Origin: Hippasteria phrygiana
Lineage: Eukaryota > Echinodermata > Asteroidea > Valvatida > Goniasteridae
DNA: 64,000 nucleotides
NCBI GenBank assembly: GCA_037893225.1
Contig: JAZGUH010000726.1
Span: 525,001-589,000, forward strand
Reading direction: 5' to 3'
Shown here: positions 40,743 to 51,871 of the stretch, one piece after another
How positions within the stretch are numbered: the first letter of the stretch is position 1
How the letters are laid out: each line of letters opens with the position of its first letter
Notes under the pieces: model-generated
Told to the model about the DNA's origin: nothing
The model's input: only the letters and a program-made list of their open reading frames with translations
Databases searched by the model: none
Translations under genes and position numbers: made by a program

Positions 40743-43700
40743 TCATTTTTCGATACGATAATGATCGTGCATACGAGTATGAATTCCGTCGGCTAAGATA
40801 TACCGTTTGTCATCTCTGGGGTTGAGCGATACCTTTTTTTGAGTTAAAGAGTTCATGATATGCTTGTCGCTTCTCAACATGTTCATGTCGTGTCGATAAA
40901 CTGTAGAGTTAAATAAACAGTCTTTATAATCTTGATGAGTTATCTCGTTTGAAACGACGTACCTTTTGACTCCTTATGATTTCTTAATATTTTTACCATC
41001 ATCCATTAAAATGGAGTACATTTTTGATCTGATACAAACCACTTCTTTGATTGGTTTTCCACCACATTCGTCCTTGAACTTGCCTATTATTTTCTTATTA
41101 GAATCGTCGTATAAAAAGTGGTCTTTCGGGTAATTCGACAAGTCGTATAATTCTTTATCTTTTTCCATGTCTTTGTATAGGTCTTCAGTTGCGGTACGTA
41201 AGAGCAACGAGTCCGTATCGGTATAAATCAATTCGACTTTGTCTCCGTATTTTACTTTAAGTTTATCGTAATAAAATTCGTACATTAAAAGTTTAGACAA
41301 GTCTAAAATACTCATACCGCAATAGACGGGTTTGTTTAAAACAACTTGAGTTTTATACATGTTTATCATTAATAGATTACAGCGTTCAAACATTTTCCTG
41401 CCGCTGTAACTTGGTTTGGCTATTAATTTACGAATTGTATCTTCTTCGTTGGCTCTTAGCAAGTGAGTATTCATTCGCTTTCTAACATCTTCCATCGTTT
41501 TGCCAAATACCGAGTTGTTCATCAATTTAAAAAAGTCTTTTTCAAAATCGGATTTAGCTTCTTTTCTGAGTTGGGTATTTTTGTCGATGTAAGATCTCAT
41601 CCAAGGATCTTGAGTAAACTTTAATACCATGTGTACTCGGGTTAAAACTAACCCGTGAGTCAGATAAAATTTTAGATTTCTATAATGAGTTACGTAATTC
41701 TTTTTGGTGCGCCCGTCGCTACCAACTTAGATTCGTTCGATGGTTGAGAGTCTGTTTTTTCCATCAAGTCTCGTTGATAAGGACTCATCGATTCTTTAGA
41801 TATAACTTGGTTTGCGGGCGCTAAAGGATAACCATTGTGTAGGTCGTGTAAATGTTTTGGATAGTCTAAATCTACTTCAAGAATCCAACCCCAAAAAGAG
41901 TCGTCGGCTAGAGACATTATATATTCGGAAGTAAACAAGTGTAATTTTTTTCGTCGACCCACCTAAAGTCTGAGATCGGTAATGGTTGAGACATAGCCCA
42001 GCCGTATAAATTGTTGGCATCAAGATACCAAATATACGAGTCGGGTTTATTGGGATCATAATCTTTTAGATACTTATTATTAGCCTCGGCATAACGACAC
42101 GAGCCCACGCTAGATATTCCACCTCTGGTTCCTTCATCTATGAATAAATGGTGATCTATATCGGTCAAGAGTTCCAATTTGACTTTAGAGTGTTTTAATA
42201 AAGCGTCCCAACTCAGACTGGGTGATGTTAAATAATGACACGGATCTAATCCATAATTTACTATACAGAGTTTTCTAAAGTTTTCAAAAACATCGGCCAA
42301 TAATAATACGTCGGTCAATATGTAGAGGTCGTGATATTCACCCAAGTTTTTAATGTCAAAAGTCTGCCATACTTTTTCAGCGTGTTCGTAATCTGAGTCG
42401 CTTATATCGGAATCGGTTAGACCGCTATAAAAATGACGTTTATCGGGAAGTTTAGTTTCGTTAAATCGTTCAAAATCATCCATATACTCGTACGGATATA
42501 CACCCTTTTTAATTAAAAGATCGCGTTTATCGAGGTCTAGCATTATTGGGACGGTCGCTTTACCGATATATCTAAACGCTTCTCTCGGACATGCGGCTAC
42601 CAGTTTTTCTAAAGACGTGGATAAGAAATGGTACGAATCTAAAAATCTGAGTTGACCTACCGAAAATAAAATGTATTTTTCAGACGTTTTAGCTATACAC
42701 TTTAGTTTTCCGCGTGTTTCCGAAATACTCTGCATAATCAAATGAGCGTCGTAATTTTGTAAATTATGAATAATGACTGGGATTGGCGTTACTTCAGGTT
42801 TTATTTGTAATTTTAAGTTACAGCACATATGAGCGGCTCCGCGATACTTACCCGTGATGTGACAGTGATCGCGACATTTTCTAAACGCGTTAATATTTTT
42901 ATAACACACTTTACAAAATATTGGTGGATATTTATTGTTGAGATCGTCCAGGTTAGGCAGACTTTTTAAAAGCTCACTTTGTATAGCTAATATCATGTCT
43001 TGTTTAATATACTGGCCTCTTTCCCCCGTTGGTTCGCCCAGTGAAATGTGCTTACCGGCGATTATTTCTAATAGTTCTTTGTTAGTTTTTTTGTTAAAAT
43101 CAGTTAAATGTATAACTTTTGGATAATACATTCGCAAGTATTTGTTCTATTTTTTAAAGGGTACTCGCAAATCCAACAATTTTTAGCGTCGTTATATTCT
43201 AACTCGTCTTCGGACGTAAAAATCATGGGTTCGGGATTCTTGAATATATCGTTGATGTAGTTTCGCTCGGCTAGTAAATTATCCAAAAATGTGATGTTGC
43301 GTCTGCCCCTCTATAAGTTTTGGGCTTGTCCAAGACTTGCCCGTCGGGTCCGATTATGATATAAGCATAACCGCATGCTTCATGTTCGTGAGTCTTTATA
43401 GTATGCGTTTCTTCACCCAAGGTTTGTAATGGTACTAAGATACTTTCAAAGTCCGCGTATATAGTAAAAGGTACTGGTTGTCTATATTTAAAGTTTTTGA
43501 ACTTTAGAATGTTGTTGGTTGGGTCGGGTAATACCGCTATAGCCGGAGTTTTGTTAACACCCCTATATACATTTTATCTCGTGTTTGTCTAAAATATCTT
43601 GTCTACTTAAAATGTTCTAGGCACCACACGCAACGATATTTGCGTCCGTTGTGTTTAGTTTTTTTAGACAATAAACCGCCTGGGTTTTTTATCCAACAAT

Positions 43701-44690
43701 AATGATTATTGTCTCCTTCAGAAAAAAACAACAGATTCATGACCGGTTCTCGCCGATTAGTCGTTATTCTCAGCGGGAAAATATTATTATTATTTTTTTT
43801 TTCATAACCAAAAACGTTAATGGCGAGATTATTTTGTTTTTCGATCTTGTCAATATCCGTGATGTGGGTTGGAAACGCCACGTCCTTAAAATCTAATCCG
43901 TCATCTTTTTCGAAGATAGAATTCCTTTCGTAGTGAATATTAAAGTTGGGGTTGTTTTTAATCGATTCCTTGACAGAGGGTTTAAATAATCCTAAGGCGG
44001 CTCTCAACGACCATCTTATGCACTCCTGATCTTTGTTTTGAACATTGACGACTGCCTTTTTATGGGCTATGTGAGGGGGTGGTGAAATGTAAGAATTGCC
44101 TCTTATCGGTTGGTAATCATCAACGTTGATGTAGAGCGCATTTAAATCGTGAATGACCCAACCGCTTCCGTTTTTTCGAAAGTTTTCTACTTTTTCGATT
44201 ATGATATCTATCTGTTCTTGTACTTGGTTTTCCATTCCGTCTTCGTTTAATACGACCGATTGAAGCGCTAGAAATATACGAGTGTCTTCGTTAAAAGTAC
44301 CGTTCGCATGATTATATTTTCTCAACGTAACTTTTAACGCGAGTTGAAATTTAAAGCTTCTAAATTCGTTTAGCGCGCCTTTCAACTCGTCTATGATTTT
44401 GGGTTTGTTTGAGTTTAAAAATGCTAGAGGGTCGATGAGAATTCTATCTATATTCATCTCGTATTTACGCAAATGATTTCTGAATGGTCTCGGAATTGTT
44501 TCGTTAAAAGCTAAGGGGGCGAGTTCTTCGTCGGGTTTTTTATAGTATCGTCGTATGGCAGATTCAAAATCTTTTTAATGTACTGACCCCTTCTCCCGGT
44601 AGGATCACCCAGTGGGATGTGTTTATCGGTGATTAAATTTTCTAATGATTCTTTAGACTTGTATCGCAAATTTGTAAAAATTTAGATGAA
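40743..44690 (-). pseudogene. Family B DNA polymerase (protein-primed type), copy 1
   Basis: Minus-strand blocks: N-terminal region 44472-43603 ending in a zinc-like segment (YRCVWCLEHFK), exonuclease motif YADFES near 43475, a CKVCYKNINAFRKCRDHCH zinc/HNH-like segment near 42890, NLQNYDAHLI near 42760, DLYILTDVLLLADVF near 42330, motif A LDANNLYGWAM near 42030, motif B NNSVFGKTMED near 41500 and motif C YTDTDS near 41220; the end is at 40743. Breaks: frame changes near 41945 and 41695, a stop at about 40977, and breaks near 43600 and 43280. The start is removed by a deletion of about 350 bp joining it to the terminal repeat. Protein-primed polymerases copy linear Polinton-type DNA. Confidence 0.9.
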
Positions 44691-44699
44691 ATTCGAGAG

Positions 44700-45151
44700 A
44701 GAGATTTAAAAGTGGACCAGATCTCTCCCCCTGGGGTTGACTGTGGCCTGAATTACAATTCCATCATTTCACCAGAAGCGGCCGCCAAATAATTAAGTGG
44801 CGGCCGCCTGATAAACGGGACAAAAACAGTTTTCTCGCGTTTGCAAAAAATATATACATCCCTTTTCAGTGGCACTATCCGGCCTCCGTATAAACAGGTA
44901 GCAAATCACGAATAAAAAGTCAGCTCTAAAATTAGGGCATTATAACGCCGTAATACGCCGTAAAATTTGGGCGTGATAACGCCGCAAAATTAGGGCGTTA
45001 TAACGCCCCCGTATTACAGCGTTATAACGCCGTAAAATTAGGGCGTTATAACGCCGTAAATTTAGGGCGTTATAACGCCGTAATAGGGCGTTATAACGCC
45101 GTATTATAGCGTTATAACGCCGTAATGAAAAAATATTTGTTCTTGGCGGAA
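44700..45151 (-). repeat. Right terminal inverted repeat of copy 1, truncated inside
   Basis: This is the reverse complement of 45168-45640, including the palindrome array (44937-45130) and the outer end GTTCTTGGCGGAA. Its inner third is missing because of the deletion that also removed the polymerase start. Confidence 0.9.
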
Positions 45152-45167
45152 TACTACGGTGGCTGAT
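45152..45167. other. 16-bp spacer between the two head-to-head elements
   Basis: The spacer is TACTACGGTGGCTGAT. The 14 bases CTACGGTGGCTGAT also directly precede the left end of copy 1 (29818-29831). It is the centre of the large palindrome. Confidence 0.9.
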
Positions 45168-45833
45168 TTCCGCCAAGAACAAATATTTTTTCATTACGGC
45201 GTTATAACGCTGTAATACGGCGTTATAACGCCCTATTACGGCGTTATAACGCCCTAAATTTACGGCGTTATAACGCCCTAATTTTACGGCGTTATAACGC
45301 TGTAATACGGGGGCGTTATAACGCCCTAATTTTGCGGCGTTATCACGCCCAAATTTTACGGCGTATTACGGCGTTATAATGCCCTAATTTTAGAGCTGAC
45401 TTTTTATTCGTGATTTGCTACCTGTTTATACGGAGGCCGGAAAGTGCCACTGAAAAGGGATGTATATATTTTTTGCAAACGCGAGAAAACTGTTTTTGTC
45501 CCGTTTATCAGGCGGCCGCCACCTAATTATTTGGCGGCCGCTTCTGGTGAAATGATGGAATTGTAATTCAGGCCACAGTCAACCCCAGGGGGAGAGATCT
45601 GGTCCACTTTTAAATCTCTCTCTCGAATTTCATCTAAATTTTTTCAAATTTTCTAAAAAATCAAAAACTGAGAAAATCACCCAAAATCGCCAGATTTCAA
45701 AAAAGGGGAAACCCCCTAAAATTTATGAAAAATTATATTTTCTTAAAATCTCTCTCTCGTCTAAAATTCTTGGGGCAAAAAAAATTATATTTTTTTAAAA
45801 TCGAGTATATAAAATAGACATCTATTATAAAGG
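45168..45833 (+). repeat. Left terminal inverted repeat of copy 2
   Basis: An uninterrupted repeat of 666 bp. It holds the outer end TTCCGCCAAGAAC, the palindrome array (45195-45392), a GGCGGCCGCCACC region, the AT-rich segment with TATATAAAATAG at about 45807, and runs into the polymerase start codon at 45834. It is the best example of the terminal repeat in the window. Confidence 0.9.
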
Positions 45834-48800
45834 ATGGAAAACAGAATTATACCCGCAACGGGCTACAAGCGTTGGACAAAATACTACCTGAAAAAGTATA
45901 TCGACAAATATGCCATTACATTGTGTCCACCAACCGGGCGCGATGGCACGCACATCAGACGAGACTATCTATCGATCATAAAAATGAACGAGGCGCTTTA
46001 TACAAATTTGCGATACAAGTCTAAAGAATCATTAGAAAATTTAATCACCGATAAACACATCCCACTGGGTGATCCTACCGGGAGAAGGGGTCAGTACATT
46101 AAAAAGATTTTGAATCTGCCATACGACGATACTATAAAAAACCCGACGAAGAACTCGCCCCCTTAGCTTTTAACGAAACAATTCCGAGACCATTCAGAAA
46201 TCATTTGCGTAAATACGAGATGAATATAGATAGAATTCTCATCGACCCTCTAGCATTTTTAAACTCAAACAAACCCAAAATCATAGACGAGTTGAAAGGC
46301 GCGCTAAACGAATTTAGAAGCTTTAAATTTCAACTCGCGTTAAAAGTTACGTTGAGAAAATATAATCATGCGAACAGTACTTTTAACGAAGACACTCGTA
46401 TATTTCTAGCGCTTCAATCGGTCGTATTAAACGAAGACGGAATGGAAAACCGATTTAAATGCGCTCTACATCAACGTTGATGATTACCAACCGATAAGAG
46501 GCAATTCTTACATTTCACTACCCCCTCACATAGCCCATAAAAAGGCAGTCGTCAATGTTCAAAACAAAGATCAGGAGTGCATAAGATGGTCGTTGAGAGC
46601 CGCCTTAGGATTATTTAAACCCTCTGTCAAGGAATCGATTAAAAACAACCCCAACTTTAATATTCACTACGAAAGGAATTCTATCTTCGAAAAAGATGAC
46701 GGATTAGATTTTAAGGACGTGGCGTTTCCAACCCACATCACGGATATTGACAAGATCGAAAAACAAAATAATCTCGCCATTAACGTTTTTGGTTATGAAA
46801 AAAAAAATAATAATAATATTTTCCCGCTGAGAATAACGACTAATCGGCGAGAACCGGTCATGAATCTGTTTTTTTTTTCTGAAGGAGACAATAATCATTA
46901 TTGTTGGATAAAAAACCTAGGCGGTTTATTGTCTAAAAAAACTAAACACAACGGACGCAAATATCGTTGCGTGTGGTGCCTAGAACATTTTAAGTAGACA
47001 AGATATTTTAGACAAACACGAGATAAAATGTATATAGGGGTGTTAACAAAACTCCGGCTATAGCGGTATTACCCGACCCAACCAACAACATTCTAAAGTT
47101 CAAAAACTTTAAATATAGACAACCAGTACCTTTTACTATATACGCGGACTTTGAAAGTATCTTAGTACCATTACAAACCTTGGGTGAAGAAACGCATACT
47201 ATAAAGACTCACGAACATGAAGCATGCGGTTATGCTTATATCATAATCGGACCCGACGGGCAAGTCTTGGACAAGCCCAAAACTTATAGAGGGGCAGACG
47301 CAACATCACATTTTTGGATAATTTACTAGCCGAGCGAAACTACATCAACGATATATTCAAGAATCCCGAACCCATGATTTTTACGTCCGAAGACGAGTTA
47401 GAATATAACGACGCTAAAAATTGTTGGATTTGCGAGTACCCTTTAAAAAATAGAACAAATACTTGCGAATGTATTATCCAAAAGTTATACATTTAACTGA
47501 TTTTAACAAAAAAACTAACAAAGAACTATTAGAAATAATCGCCGGTAAGCACATTTCACTGGGCGAACCAACGGGGGAAAGAGGCCAGTATATTAAACAA
47601 GACATGATATTAGCAATACAAAGTGAGCTTTTAAAAAGTCTGCCTAACCTGGACGATCTCAACAATAAATATCCACCAATATTTTGTAAAGTGTGTTATA
47701 AAAATATTAACGCGTTTAGAAAATGTCGCGATCACTGTCACATCACGGGTAAGTATCGCGGAGCCGCTCATATGTGCTGTAACTTAAAATTACAAATAAA
47801 ACCTGAAGTAACGCCAATCCCAGTCATTATTCATAATTTACAAAATTACGACGCTCATTTGATTATGCAGAGTATTTCGGAAACACGCGGAAAACTAAAG
47901 TGTATAGCTAAAACGTCTGAAAAATACATTTTATTTTCGGTAGGTCAACTCAGATTTTTAGATTCGTACCATTTCTTATCCACGTCTTTAGAAAAACTGG
48001 TAGCCGCATGTCCGAGAGAAGCGTTTAGATATATCGGTAAAGCGACCGTCCCAATAATGCTAGACCTCGATAAACGCGATCTTTTAATTAAAAAGGGTGT
48101 ATATCCGTACGAGTATATGGATGATTTTGAACGATTTAACGAAACTAAACTTCCCGATAAACGTCATTTTTATAGCGGTCTAACCGATTCCGATATAAGC
48201 GACTCAGATTACGAACACGCTGAAAAAGTATGGCAGACTTTTGACATTAAAAACTTGGGTGAATATCACGACCTCTACATATTGACCGACGTATTATTAT
48301 TGGCCGATGTTTTTGAAAACTTTAGAAAACTCTGTGTAGTAAATTATGGATTAGATCCGTGTCATTATTTAACATCACCCAGTCTGAGTTGGGACGCTTT
48401 ATTAAAACACTCTAAAGTCAAATTGGAACTCTTGACCGATATAGATCACCATTTATTCATAGATGAAGGAACCAGAGGTGGAATATCTAGCGTGGGCTCG
48501 TGTCGTTATGCCGAGGCTAATAATAAGTATCTAAAAGATTATGATCCCAATAAACCCGACTCGTATATTTGGTATCTTGATGCCAACAATTTATACGGCT
48601 GGGCTATGTCTCAACCATTACCGATCTCAGACTTTAGGTGGGTCGACGAAAAAAATTACACTTGTTTACTTCCGAATATATAATGTCTCTAGCCGACGAC
48701 TCTTTTTGGGGTTGGATTCTTGAAGTAGATTTAGACTATCCAAAACATTTACACGACCTACACAATGGTTATCCTTTAGCGCCCGCAAACCAAGTTATAT

Positions 48801-49857
48801 CTAAAGAATCGATGAGTCCTTATCAACGAGACTTGATGGAAAAAACAGACTCTCAACCATCGAACGAATCTAAGTTGGTAGCGACGGGCGCACCAAAAAG
48901 AATTACGTAACTCATTATAGAAATCTAAAATTTTATCTGACTCACGGGTTAGTTTTAACCCGAGTACACATGGTATTAAAGTTTACTCAAGATCCTTGGA
49001 TGAGATCTTACATCGACAAAAATACCCAACTCAGAAAAGAAGCTAAATCCGATTTTGAAAAAGACTTTTTTAAATTGATGAACAACTCGGTATTTGGCAA
49101 AACGATGGAAGATGTTAGAAAGCGAATGAATACTCACTTGCTAAGAGCCAACGAAGAAGATACAATTCGTAAATTAATAGCCAAACCAAGTTACAGCGGC
49201 AGGAAAATGTTTGAACGCTGTAATCTATTAATGATAAACATGTATAAAACTCAAGTTGTTTTAAACAAACCCGTCTATTGCGGTATGAGTATTTTAGACT
49301 TGTCTAAACTTTTAATGTACGAATTTTATTACGATAAACTTAAAGTAAAATACGGAGACAAAGTCGAATTGATTTATACCGATACGGACTCGTTGCTCTT
49401 ACGTACCGCAACTGAAGACCTATACAAAGACATGGAAAAAGATAAAGAATTATACGACTTGTCGAATTACCCGAAAGACCACTTTTTATACGACGATTCT
49501 AATAAGAAAATAATAGGCAAGTTCAAGGACGAATGTGGTGGAAAACCAATCAAAGAAGTGGTTTGTATCAGATCAAAAATGTACTCCATTTTAATGGATG
49601 ATGGTAAAAATATTAAGAAATCATAAGGAGTCAAAAGGTACGTCGTTTCAAACGAGATAACTCATCAAGATTATAAAGACTGTTTATTTAACTCTCCAGT
49701 TTATCGACACGACATGAACATGTTGAGAAGCGACAAGCATATCATGAACTCTTTAACTCAAAAAAAGGTATCGCTCAACCCCAGAGATGACAAACGGTAT
49801 ATCTTAGCCGACGGAATTCATACTCGTATGCACGATCATTATCGTATCGAAAAATGA
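45834..49857 (+). pseudogene. Family B DNA polymerase (protein-primed type), copy 2
   Basis: The start at 45834 (MENRIIPATGYKRWTKYYLK) is kept here. The N-terminal third contains three copies of a short helical motif (LCPPTGRDGTHIRRDYL, LGDPTGRRGQYIKKIL and LGEPTGERGQYIKQDMI). Exonuclease and polymerase motifs follow as in copy 1: YADFES near 47140, NYDAHLI near 47845, LYILTDVLLLADVF near 48280, LDANNLYGWAM near 48580, NNSVFGKTMED near 49085, YTDTDS near 49380, and the end HDHYRIEK at 49857. Breaks: frame change near 46130, a deletion of about 80 bp near 46450, breaks near 47000-47310, frame changes near 48655 and 48900, and a stop at about 49624. It cannot make a full polymerase. Confidence 0.9.
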
Positions 49858-49906
49858 AATTTTTTTTTAAAATAATAAATAATAATAATAATAATATATA
49901 TAAATC
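49858..49906. repeat. Short AT microsatellite
   Basis: T8 followed by AATAAT and ATATAT units between the polymerase stop and the 39-residue gene. It is mirrored at 40694-40742. Confidence 0.8.
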
Positions 49907-50026
49907 ATGTGCAAGTTACCCACGTCACAACCTGACCCTCACGAACAAGAAAAAACGGCTTTAGTCGTTGGTTTAGTGAGCGTTACCGCGGTATCTTATC
50001 TAGTTTATGATATTTTATTTAGATGA
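49907..50026 (+). CDS. 39-residue membrane protein, mirror copy
   Basis: The same product as at 40574-40693: MCKLPTSQPDPHEQEKTALV, then a membrane segment. The last 12 bases overlap the end of the convergent integrase at 50015. Confidence 0.55.
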   Translation: MCKLPTSQPDPHEQEKTALVVGLVSVTAVSYLVYDILFR

Positions 50027-51030
50027 ATTGGGTGGTAACTCGGTATCTGAGGGAACGAACATTAATTCTTTCATAACGAACGATCTCCCAGGACCGTCTT
50101 TTAGATAGTACAACGCCGGTTGTCCGGGGTTGATCGTTCTTTTTTCTATAACGTACATTTCTAAGCTCCAGATGGGGTCGGTGGCTCTTCTTCTAACGTC
50201 TTTTTCGGGTTCTCCAGGGGCGTAAAGGTATCTGACGATCTCGTCGTTTACATTCAAAAGTTTTTCTGGACTCTTGAGCCCCTCTGAACTAAGTTGCCGT
50301 ATTTCCAATTGCGACATGGCTAGTTTTGTGGTTAGGGGTTTACCTTTCATCGTAGATATCAATCTAGTTTCTTCGTCGTTTAACGCTTCCACGGCTTTGG
50401 GTAATCGTTTTACCAACAACCTGCTACGCTCGGTGGGTTCCAACATTTTTTTAGCGTACTGGTGACCGAATAATCTTTCGGCCAAAGTACGATTAAATCG
50501 TTTGGGCCCTGTGATTGGGCCCTGTGATTACCCACCTCGCCTCTTTGCACGACTACATTTTTAGATCTCATCAAAACGCTAAATTCAGCCATAAACTCTC
50601 TACCGGGGTCTACTTTAATAATTTTAGGCCACGACAACGATGACATTTTTGTAAATCTATTTATAGCTTCGACAACTTGACCGCTCGTTTTATTAGTTAA
50701 AGGTTCAGCCTCTTTATATCGAGTGGCCACATCAACTACGGTCAACGCGTATCTATACATTTTTCTCCCAAGTGTATCGTGGGGTAGGTATTGGAGATCA
50801 GCTTGATGCATTTCACTGGGTAATCCTACCGATCTATTGAGATTCGTTGGTCTAGGAATATTACTAGGAGCCGGTAAATAGATTTGCCACAAGGCTTGTT
50901 TTCTTAACCAGTTTCTAGCATCCGTTCCCGATACGCCGGCTTTCGATGATAATTTTGTTACGGCTCCTTCACCTTTCCAATATCCTCTATAGGACTGTAA
51001 AATATGTTTCGCATTTTTGTTTCCATCTTT
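50015..51030 (-). pseudogene. Polinton-type integrase, mirror copy
   Basis: Main frames are 50892-50410 (core with both Asp motifs) and 50485-50015 (C-terminal domain); the N-terminal block before 50892 is separated by a stop. The duplicated AATCACAGGGCCC appears here in reverse complement at about 50503-50530, destroying the same catalytic-Glu segment as in copy 1. Confidence 0.85.
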
Positions 51031-51041
51031 AAATTAAACGT

Positions 51042-51425
51042 TTAGATATATTTATAAATTAAAAAACCAAAAACGGCGGAACCTCCCAATATGAATATAA
51101 TTTCACCATTCTTTTGTTGTTCGCTGGGTGTATAAAAATCGGACAATGTAGGTTCGTGCATTAAACCTACGGGTAATTGCGTATCTTCGCCAATCACTTC
51201 GTTATATTCTCGCAACGCTTCGTCGATGTTTTGAAATGTTTTTTGGGCCTTTACTTCCTTTCGTAGTCGATCGTTGAGATAATCTAGATACTTGGTTCTT
51301 TGTTTCTCCCATTCGTTCCTCGCTTGGGTTAATCTTTCTAAAGCCAAGTTGTGCCGCTTGCGCTCTGCGTTGGCACCAGACCTTCCTAAACTCGAAAATA
51401 AAAAGTTTGATCCTGTAAACGCCAA
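51042..51425 (-). CDS. 127-residue membrane-anchored protein, mirror copy
   Basis: Identical to the protein of copy 1 except for Leu instead of Phe in the membrane segment (IIFILGGSAVFGFLIYKYI). It starts 136 bases from the capsid gene and is read in the opposite direction. Confidence 0.65.
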   Translation of the reverse strand: MAFTGSNFLFSSLGRSGANAERKRHNLALERLTQARNEWEKQRTKYLDYLNDRLRKEVKAQKTFQNIDEALREYNEVIGEDTQLPVGLMHEPTLSDFYTPSEQQKNGEIIFILGGSAVFGFLIYKYI

Positions 51426-51867
51426 AGCATTTACTATAGCTCCACCATCATAAAAACGCTCGCCATGATTTTAAACTTTACTTTTATTAAACGAACGAAA
51501 AAACGATTAAAAAAACATTAAAAAAAAAATCTGTTCGTAATTTTGTTTTAGTTTAAATAAAATGAACGCGATTTATGGAAGTAAGCTGAATCCTCACAGA
51601 CGTTTAAAAAATCCTAGAGCGATTAAGGGTTTGAGACAATCGGTAGTCATTACTCATAATCCTAGTACTATAGACGCGAATCAAACGTTGATCGTTAAAT
51701 TTCCAATGTTGAGCCCAGACGATGTGGTCGTACCCGGTACTACTCGATTGGCATTCAACATCGACTTGGAGTCTGAAGGCACTAGCGCTGACGACGGAAG
51801 AACTCTATTTTATAACGTGGGGCGAAATTTGATTAAAAAGATAAGAATATGCCTAGAGGGTCGCGAG

Positions 51868-51871
51868 ATAT
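51868..51871. other. Target-site duplication ATAT, left
   Basis: ATAT here and at 62197-62200 flank the Gypsy element; the empty site in copy 1 (near 38731) has it once. A 5-bp reading (ATATT) is possible if the LTR began GTGG, but the TG...CA ends favour 4 bp. Confidence 0.85.

Larger units (their letters stand above)
29832..45151. mobile_element. Polinton/Maverick-like (adintovirus-like) element, copy 1
   Basis: The element starts TTCCGCCAAGAAC and ends with its reverse complement GTTCTTGGCGGAA. Inside lie a family B polymerase, retroviral-type integrase, capsid-type protein and packaging ATPase, the set that defines Polinton/Maverick and adintovirus elements, plus six to seven accessory genes. 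Genes 33.46-39.04 and 40.57-44.69 kb read leftwards; the terminal gene at 32.5 kb, the 127-residue protein and the integrase read rightwards. No Ulp1-type protease was found. A 1967-bp foldback element sits in the left terminal repeat, and about 350 bp including the polymerase start are deleted near 44.69 kb. Most genes carry frame changes; the capsid gene, the 229-, 127- and 95-residue genes and the 39-residue gene are open. Confidence 0.88.

Noticed and set aside
29832..45151. Target-site duplication of the Polinton-like element
   Set aside because: No 5-6 bp direct repeat borders copy 1; the repeated 14-bp flank occurs only on the left of each copy.
44940..45194. 84-codon minus-strand frame with repeated RRYNAL
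   Set aside because: It is a translation of the palindrome array and adjoining terminal repeat, not a gene.
48638..48910. Separate 90-codon gene starting MGRRKKLHLF
   Set aside because: The sequence from HLFTSEYI onward is the polymerase after a frame change; the apparent start is accidental. The same holds at 41690-41962.
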